From Planctomycetota bacterium (GTDB taxonomy: Bacteria > Planctomycetota > UBA1135 > UBA2386), in contig VGZG01000007.1 in assembly GCA_016872675.1 (NCBI GenBank), positions 1 to 64,000 of the forward strand: a stretch of 64,000 nt of DNA, written 5' to 3'. Positions 59,008 to 64,000 of this stretch are shown here, one piece after another. The notes below the pieces were generated by a model that made no database searches, was not told where the DNA came from, and saw only the letters and a program-made list of their open reading frames with translations. Numbering within the stretch: position 1 is the first letter of the stretch; each line of letters opens with the position of its first letter. Both the position numbers and the translations under genes were made by a program.

Positions 59008-59367
59008 TCAGGGCAGGCGCGGGAAGCGCATGTTCGACGATGCGCCGCGCACGAGGCGTACTTCGCGACTGCCGCCGCCCGACTGCAGCAGGTGGAAACC
59101 CTGCACCGTCTGCATCGAGTAGTCGCCGTTATCGTAGATCAGCTCAAGGCGGATGTTGTCGCCGTGGTCGTCCATGTAGCGCACCTCGACCACGCTGCGG
59201 GCCGGCACGCTGACCGACGCGCCGCCCAGTGGTGTGTAATGCAGCTCCGAGATCGTGCGGATTGTCACGATGTCAGCGATCGTTGCGCCGGACGGTTTCG
59301 GATCCTGCGGCGACATGGCGATGGCGGCGAAGATGGGGGCGGCGAAGAGCAGTTTCCAGGCGTTCAC
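59008..59367 (-). CDS. Small secreted protein of unknown function
   Basis: GTG 59367 gives 119 aa with a hydrophobic N-terminus (WKLLFAAPIFAAIAMS) and a beta-rich body (TIRTISELHYTPLGGASVSVP, VVEVRYMDDHGDNIRLELIYDNGDYSMQTV). No family was recognised. It is divergent from the metallopeptidase gene, with a 69-base gap. Confidence 0.6.
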   Translation of the reverse strand: MNAWKLLFAAPIFAAIAMSPQDPKPSGATIADIVTIRTISELHYTPLGGASVSVPARSVVEVRYMDDHGDNIRLELIYDNGDYSMQTVQGFHLLQSGGGSREVRLVRGASSNMRFPRLP

Positions 59368-59436
59368 GGGATTCTCCGGTGGGGTGATTCCGGCCCTTCT
59401 GGGACCGGCGCGCGCAGTCTATGACGAGACTCAATC

Positions 59437-60414
59437 GTGTTCCTGCCCGCCCGTTTCGTCCGCTTCGCGCTGGCCACCGCGCTCGCGCTGGCCGCCGCGT
59501 GCGGCCGGCCGCAGGAGACGCCGTTGCCGCGCCACGACGCCGTCCGCGTCGCCGCCGGCGCGGGCGAGGTCACGGAGGATGACCTCGCCCGCGTACAGAC
59601 GGCGATCGACGCCGAACTGCCGTCTCTGCAGGCGACCTTCCCGGGGTTGCCGAGAGCTCCCTTCGCCGTGCTCGTCCATGGCGCGCGCGAGGCGCTGCCG
59701 CCGCACCTCGCGGCTTGCCTGCATCCCGAGTCGCCAGCGTTCGTGGTGCTGGGCGCGCGGCAGGTCCACCTCGTCGTCGGCGAGGTCCGCCGTCTTGGCA
59801 CGCCGCTGCGCGGCGTCGTCCGGCACGAACTCGTCCATGAGCTGCTCGACCAGCGTGTCGGCGCGCACGGCCGCCGCGTGCCGCGCTGGTTCCACGAAGG
59901 CCTCGCCCAACTGCTCGCCGGCGACACCTACCTCGGCGCGCGCGAAGAAGACCTCGCCTTCGCCGCCATCGCCGGCCGGCTGCGCAACTTCGTCGAGCTC
60001 GCCGGCGACTTCCCGACGGACGTCACGTCGCTGCGCGAGGCCTACGCGCAGAGCCACTCGTACGTCTCGTGGCTCGCCCGCGACTACGGCGTGCGCGAAC
60101 TCATTGAAGTCGCCGCTGCCGTCGACGACGTCACCGCCTTCGAGCCCGCGCTCGCGCACGCCACCGGCCGTTCGACCGCGTGGCTGGAGGAGCGCTGGCG
60201 CGACTACGTGCTGCACGGCTCCGGCGCGCCGTGGCGACTCGCCTTCGACCACTGCTTTAGCGTGCTGCTGCTGCTGTTCCTGCCGATCCTGGTGCTGGCG
60301 CTGCGGCGCCACCTCGCCAAGGAAGCCGCGACCGGCCGACGCCTGGCGCAGCGCGAAGCGGCCGCGGCGGCCCGGCTGGGGGACCCGCCGGCGGAACCGC
60401 CGCAAGCCGGCTAG
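59437..60414 (+). CDS. Membrane-anchored gluzincin zinc metallopeptidase (peptidase MA-like)
   Basis: GTG 59437 gives 325 aa with a lipoprotein-like signal (ALALAAAC, Cys about 22). The catalytic zinc motif is RHELVHELLDQ (HExxH), followed 19 residues later by WFHEGLAQLLAGD with the third ligand Glu, as in the peptidase MA family. A C-terminal helix (FSVLLLLFLPILVLAL) gives a second anchor and a charged cytoplasmic tail. It probably cleaves envelope proteins; the substrate is unknown. It is the intact counterpart of the pseudo-enzyme at 48.1 kb. Confidence 0.8.
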   Translation: MFLPARFVRFALATALALAAACGRPQETPLPRHDAVRVAAGAGEVTEDDLARVQTAIDAELPSLQATFPGLPRAPFAVLVHGAREALPPHLAACLHPESPAFVVLGARQVHLVVGEVRRLGTPLRGVVRHELVHELLDQRVGAHGRRVPRWFHEGLAQLLAGDTYLGAREEDLAFAAIAGRLRNFVELAGDFPTDVTSLREAYAQSHSYVSWLARDYGVRELIEVAAAVDDVTAFEPALAHATGRSTAWLEERWRDYVLHGSGAPWRLAFDHCFSVLLLLFLPILVLALRRHLAKEAATGRRLAQREAAAAARLGDPPAEPPQAG

Positions 60415-60454
60415 CCAAGGGTGAACGGCGCCCGCCGCTTGGTACAACCTCGCC

Positions 60455-60760
60455 GTGACCGCGACCCTGTCGAAGCCCGTGCGCCGTCTCGCCGCCGTCC
60501 TGCTCGCTGCTCTCGCCGCGTCCTGCGTCTCACACACGCACGTCGTCGGCCTCGGCCCGACCAACAGCGGCGAGGCAACCGTGCGGCAGTACTACATCTT
60601 CTTCGGCCTCATCACGCTCAACGACGTCGACGCGCAGCGTCTCGCGCCCGACGTCACCAGCTACGCGATCGACACGCGCTTTGGCGTCGTCGACGCGCTG
60701 CTGTTTCCGTTGCTGCTGCCGGTGACCGCCACTTCGCGCACGGTCACCGTCCGCACATGA
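60455..60760 (+). CDS. Small lipoprotein
   Basis: GTG 60455 gives 101 aa with lipobox LAASC (Cys about 24). The mature part HTHVVGLGPTNSGEATVRQYYIFFGLITLNDVDAQRLA resembles Bor/TRL-type small lipoproteins in its pattern of short strands, and ends in a hydrophobic stretch (VDALLFPLLLPVTAT). Its stop overlaps the start of the truncated MBL gene (ATGA). Confidence 0.6.
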   Translation: MTATLSKPVRRLAAVLLAALAASCVSHTHVVGLGPTNSGEATVRQYYIFFGLITLNDVDAQRLAPDVTSYAIDTRFGVVDALLFPLLLPVTATSRTVTVRT

Positions 60761-60996
60761 ACGGCGCCAACAGCCGCCTCGCGCTGCAGTTCCTCGGTGC
60801 GGCCCGGCACGTCACCGGCACCATGCGCCCTTTCGCGGTCGGCAAGGACAAGGCTCTGCTCGACTGCGGAGTGGCGCAGGGGCCGCGCAAGGTCGCCAAC
60901 GAGCAGAACAGCAACCTGCCGATCGCCGGCCGTGATGTCGCCGGCTTCCGCTCCGTGACGGTCCCCAGCAATCGCGATCGCATCACGAGCGACTGA
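60757..60996 (+). pseudogene. Truncated MBL-fold (YSH1/CPSF-like) hydrolase N-terminus
   Basis: The 79-aa frame starts LALQFLGAARHVTGTMRPFAVG, then KALLDCGVAQGPRKVANEQNSNLP, the exact opening of RNA-processing metallo-beta-lactamase proteins of the COG1236 type. The family would continue with VVLTHAHIDHSG, but here the frame turns to AGFRSVTVPSNRDRITSD and stops, overlapping dapF by one base. The zinc-binding HxHxDH motif and the beta-CASP region are absent, so it cannot be catalytic. It is most likely a deletion remnant, possibly still translated. Confidence 0.75.
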
Positions 60997-61793
60997 TGCG
61001 CGTTCCCTTCACCAAGATGGAGGGGCTCGGCAACGACTACCTCTTCGTCGACGCCATCGCGCAGCCATTGGCGCTCGAGCGCGCGCCGGCGTGGGCGCAA
61101 CGCTGGTCGGACCGGCGCTTCGGCGTCGGCTCCGACGGCGTGATCGCACTGCTGCGCGGCGACCGCGCGCCGGTGCGCATGGCGATGTGGAACGCCGACG
61201 GCTCGCGCGGCGCGATGTGCGGCAACGGCCTGCGCTGCCTTGCCCGTTTCGCGCGCGCCCGCGGCCACGTCGCTCACGACGCCTTCGACGTCGAGACCGA
61301 CGCTGGTGTCCGCCGCGTCGAGCTGCTGCCCGGCGGCGCCGTGCGCGCCGCGATGGGGGCGGTGCGGCTGTCGCCGCCGCGCCGCGTCACCGTCGGCAGC
61401 ATCGAGTTCGAGATCACCCCGGCCGACGTCGGCAACCCGCACGCGGTGTTGTTCGTCGCCGACCCCGACGCGATCGACGTCGCGCGGATCGGCGCGGCGC
61501 TGCAATGCCATCCGGACTTCCCGGGCGGCGTCAACGTCGAGTTCGTCGCCGTCGCCGGCCCCGACCGCCTGCGCCAGCGCACCTACGAGCGCGGCAGCGG
61601 CGAGACCCTTGCCTGCGGCACCGGCGCCGCCGCCGCCGTCGTGGCGGCGCGCGCCCGCGGCCTCGTCGCCGGCGCCCAGGCGACGGTGGCGCTGCGTGGC
61701 GGCGACCTACGGGTGCTCGGTCCGGCCGATGCGCTTGCGATCGAAGGGCCCGCACGTAGCGTGTTCGAAGGCGTGGTCGAAACCGGCGAATAG
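60996..61793 (+). CDS. dapF: Diaminopimelate epimerase
   Basis: The 265-aa product has the two catalytic cysteines in MCGNGLRCLARFA and ETLACGTGAAAAVVAA, plus MEGLGNDYLFVD, GVGSDGVI, NADGS and GNPHAVLFV. It interconverts LL- and meso-diaminopimelate for peptidoglycan and lysine synthesis, consistent with a peptidoglycan-containing planctomycete. The start ATG shares a base with the upstream stop. Confidence 0.96.
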   Translation: MRVPFTKMEGLGNDYLFVDAIAQPLALERAPAWAQRWSDRRFGVGSDGVIALLRGDRAPVRMAMWNADGSRGAMCGNGLRCLARFARARGHVAHDAFDVETDAGVRRVELLPGGAVRAAMGAVRLSPPRRVTVGSIEFEITPADVGNPHAVLFVADPDAIDVARIGAALQCHPDFPGGVNVEFVAVAGPDRLRQRTYERGSGETLACGTGAAAAVVAARARGLVAGAQATVALRGGDLRVLGPADALAIEGPARSVFEGVVETGE

Positions 61794-61840
61794 CCGCGGC
61801 CACGCGACGCACACGCCGCCAATCGCAACGGAGCCATCGC

Positions 61841-62410
61841 ATGGGACAGCTCGCCTGGATCATTCCCGTCGCCATCGTCGTTCTCGTCTTGCTGTGGGCG
61901 ATCGGCGCCTACAACGGACTCGTCGCGCTGCGCAACAAGGCCAAGAACGCCTGGAGCCAGATCGACGTCCAGCTCAAACGCCGCTACGAGCTGATCCCCA
62001 ATCTCGTCGAGACGGCGAAGGGCTACATGAAGCACGAGCGCGAGACGCTGGAAGCCGTCGTGCGCGCGCGCCAGACCTGCGTCGACCTCAGCAAGGCCGG
62101 CGCCGTCGGCGACCTGGTAAAGGCCGAAGGCGCGCTGGCGCAGTCGCTGCGCAGCCTGTTCGCCGTCGCCGAGGCCTATCCCGAGCTCAAGGCCAACGAG
62201 AACATGCTGGCGCTGCAGGAAGAGCTGACGTCGACCGAGAACCGCATCGGCTTCGCCCGGCAGGCGTACAACGACGCCGTCATGGGCCTCAACAACGCGA
62301 TCGAGCAGTGGCCGAGCTCGATCCTCGCCAGCTACGGACAGTTCAAGCAACTCGAGTTCTTCGAGGTTGAGGCCACCGAGGAGCGCAAGGCGGTCAAGGT
62401 GCAGTTCTGA
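61841..62410 (+). CDS. lemA: LemA family protein
   Basis: The 189-aa product has one N-terminal helix (AWIIPVAIVVLVLLWAIGAYNGLVALRNK) followed by the LemA four-helix body: KNAWSQIDVQLKRRYELIPNLVETAKGYMKHE, FAVAEAYPELKANENMLALQEEL, TENRIGFARQAYNDAVMGLN, and the tail FFEVEATEERKAVKVQF. LemA proteins are membrane-anchored and of unresolved function. It lies 48 bases after dapF. Confidence 0.96.
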   Translation: MGQLAWIIPVAIVVLVLLWAIGAYNGLVALRNKAKNAWSQIDVQLKRRYELIPNLVETAKGYMKHERETLEAVVRARQTCVDLSKAGAVGDLVKAEGALAQSLRSLFAVAEAYPELKANENMLALQEELTSTENRIGFARQAYNDAVMGLNNAIEQWPSSILASYGQFKQLEFFEVEATEERKAVKVQF

Positions 62411-62427
62411 GCCGCGCGCCCGGAGTC

Positions 62428-63060
62428 GTGCTCGTCGCCGGCGCCACGGGCCGCATCGGCGGAGCGGTCGCGCGGTGTGTGCTTGCGCGCGGTGGCCGCG
62501 TCGCTGCCGCGGTGCGCAAGCCGTGGCAGGTCGACAAACTGCGCGTCGTGCTCGCCAACGACCGAGCCCTCGTCGGGCTGGTGCCCGCGGGCGACGCCGA
62601 AGCGGCGGCCGGCTTCGTCAAGGGCGCCAAGGACGCGCTCGGTCCGCTCGGCGCGGTCGTCGGCGCCGCCGGCTGCTGGCAGGAGCGCGCGCCGGGCAAG
62701 GAGCCGGGCGGCGACCTCGCCGAGTTGCTGGCCGCCAACCTGCAGGCCAACGCGCTGCTCGCGCGCGCGGCGTTGCCGTTCTTCCGCCGGCAGAAGCGCG
62801 GCGCGCTGGCGTTTGTCGGCGCAACCGACGCGGCGCTGCGAGACGGCTCGGCGGCGTTCGCCGCCAGCATGGCCGGTCTGCACGAGTTCGTGCGGGCGCT
62901 ACAGCGCGACCTCGTCGATACTGGCGTCGCCGCGCACCTGCTGCCGCTCGACGCTACGCTCGCAGCCGACGCCGCCGCGGTCGCCGACCGGCTGGTCGAC
63001 ATGGCGCTGGGGCGCGCCGCCAGCTGGGGGGGGCTGTTGCCGCCGGCGGGCAAGGGCTAG
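62428..63060 (+). CDS. Short-chain dehydrogenase/reductase-like protein
   Basis: GTG 62428 gives 210 aa, beginning MLVAGATGRIGGAVARCVLARGG, the SDR Gly-rich nucleotide site. Later strands (GAVVGAAG, ALAFVGATDAALRDGSAAFAASMAGL) keep the NAG-type and Ser elements, but the catalytic YxxxK is replaced by SAAFAASMAG, so activity is uncertain. A CTG overlapping the lemA stop could add seven residues in frame. It follows lemA closely. Confidence 0.72.
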   Translation: MLVAGATGRIGGAVARCVLARGGRVAAAVRKPWQVDKLRVVLANDRALVGLVPAGDAEAAAGFVKGAKDALGPLGAVVGAAGCWQERAPGKEPGGDLAELLAANLQANALLARAALPFFRRQKRGALAFVGATDAALRDGSAAFAASMAGLHEFVRALQRDLVDTGVAAHLLPLDATLAADAAAVADRLVDMALGRAASWGGLLPPAGKG

Positions 63061-63071
63061 AAGCCCACAGC

Positions 63072-64000
63072 ATGGCACGCACCTGCGCATCGCGATTCCG
63101 GTCGCTGGCGGCGACGCTAGCCGCGGCGCTGACGGTCGTTGCCAGCCTCGCGGCGCAGCCGCAATCGGCGCCGCAGCGGCAGCCGTCGGTCAGCGCGCAA
63201 GGCCCGACGATTTCCGACGCCTTCGACGCTTGGTTCGCGGCCGGCGCCCCGGCCGACGGCAACAAGGCGCTGCTGACCGCCCTCACCGTCGAGCCCCTGG
63301 CGGGACTCTGCTGGCTGTCGGCGGCGCAAGCCGGCGCCGGCGAGGACGTCGCCCGCCGCAAGGCGATCGAGCAGGCCGAGCGCGACTTCGCCCTCGCCTT
63401 CGTCAGGATCCAGCGCGCGAGCGACATCACCTATCGCGGCCAGTACGACGCGATGGCCGCGCTGCAGCCGCGCGTTGGCGAGTTCTTCTTCATGCTGCTG
63501 CTCGAGCCGCCGCAGTGGTTCCCGACCACGCAGCGCATCGAGCTGGTGCCGGCGCTGCGCGACCTGCAGACGCGCATTCCCGAGGCCGTGCGCGTCGACG
63601 CGATCGTGCGGATCGCCGACAACGAGCGCATCGAGCCCGAGGACCTGCGCGTCGCGCTCGCCGCAATGCTGTGGCAGTGGGGCGTCAAGGACCAGGCCCA
63701 GCGCCACCTCGCGCGCCTCGTCGCCGCCACCGCGGAGGGCGAGCCGGAAGAACGCATGCAGTCGACGCTCGCGCTTGCCGACTTCCACAACCAGCTGCGC
63801 GACCACAAATCCGCGGCCGCCGCGTACCGCGCCGCGCAGGCGCTCGCCAAGGGCGCGAAGGTCGAGTGGAAGCCGCTGACGTGGTACTCGGCGGCGTGCG
63901 TGCATGCACTCGCCGGTCAGCGCGAACGCGCGCTCGACGCGATCGACGCGTGCGCCGCGCGGCTCGCGTCGCCCGAACTGGACAGCTCGCTGCGACTGTC
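63072..64000 (+). CDS. Secreted helical-repeat protein, C-terminus off window
   Basis: ATG 63072 opens about 309 codons that run off the window. A signal peptide (LAATLAAALTVVASLAAQ) is followed by helical pairs with TPR-like spacing (ALAFVRIQRASDITYRG, MLWQWGVKDQAQRHLARLVA, LALADFHNQLRDHKSAAAAYR, YSAACVHALAGQRERALDAID). It is probably a periplasmic TPR-like scaffold; no catalytic motif is seen in the visible part. Confidence 0.7.
   Translation, partial: MARTCASRFRSLAATLAAALTVVASLAAQPQSAPQRQPSVSAQGPTISDAFDAWFAAGAPADGNKALLTALTVEPLAGLCWLSAAQAGAGEDVARRKAIEQAERDFALAFVRIQRASDITYRGQYDAMAALQPRVGEFFFMLLLEPPQWFPTTQRIELVPALRDLQTRIPEAVRVDAIVRIADNERIEPEDLRVALAAMLWQWGVKDQAQRHLARLVAATAEGEPEERMQSTLALADFHNQLRDHKSAAAAYRAAQALAKGAKVEWKPLTWYSAACVHALAGQRERALDAIDACAARLASPELDSSLRL

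Overview
The window is about 64 kb of very GC-rich DNA from a diderm bacterium, most likely a planctomycete (Planctomycetota). The best lineage marker is the partial secreted protein at the left edge: a CxxCH haem motif followed by DUF1549/DUF1553-type sequence, a combination typical of planctomycetes. An outer envelope is implied by an MCE/Mla-type lipid transporter, Tat components and several lipoproteins. Genes are tightly packed, with many 4-base ATGA/GTGA overlaps between stop and start codons. No rRNA, tRNA, CRISPR array, insertion sequence or prophage was seen.

Layout. 1-9.2 kb: DUF1549/DUF1553 protein, a TatA/B-like protein, a small DUF2007-like protein, a MshEN-domain protein, and a two-gene lipid transporter made of an MCE protein with a protease-like C-terminus and a fused MlaF-MlaE ATPase-permease. 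6.7-12.7 kb: the replication block gyrB, dciA (DUF721), dnaN, dnaA, all on the minus strand, with an unusually long dnaN-dnaA gap. 13-20.2 kb: a cysteine desulfurase and the complete bacillithiol pathway (bshA, bshB, bshC), interleaved with an orphan ParA-like ATPase and pyrF. 20.3-23.1 kb: proton-translocating transhydrogenase pntAA-pntAB-pntB. 23.1-26.8 kb: a SWIM zinc-finger protein coupled to a SNF2 helicase. 26.9-39.9 kb: a respiratory supercluster transcribed leftwards, Alternative Complex III (actABCDEF), a small membrane protein, Sco, and an A2-type caa3 cytochrome c oxidase (subunits II, I, III, IV). 40.2-43.9 kb: an SGNH hydrolase divergent from a carbamoyltransferase, SxtJ-like and DUF5989 operon, with a 34-bp dyad between them. 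44-50 kb: a sigma-70-family factor, hemW, two secreted proteins and an HNH endonuclease. 50.3-53.6 kb: a lipoprotein, a membrane-anchored cyclophilin-like protein, and parAB with a parS site inside parB. 53.7-64 kb: membrane protein, metallophosphoesterase, large secreted PIG-L protein, repeat-rich anchored protein, zinc metallopeptidase, a truncated MBL-fold protein, dapF, lemA, an SDR-like protein and a partial secreted protein.

Functionally, the dnaA block together with parABS 40 kb away suggests an origin-proximal chromosomal segment. The act-cox cluster encodes a full quinol to oxygen electron-transfer chain, PNT couples proton-motive force to NADPH, and the bsh genes supply a low-molecular-weight thiol. 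The least explained loci are the MCE/protease-like transporter with fused MlaFE, the carbamoyltransferase locus with its dyad, the two metalloprotease-fold proteins (one apparently dead), and the MBL remnant fixed inside the dapF operon.
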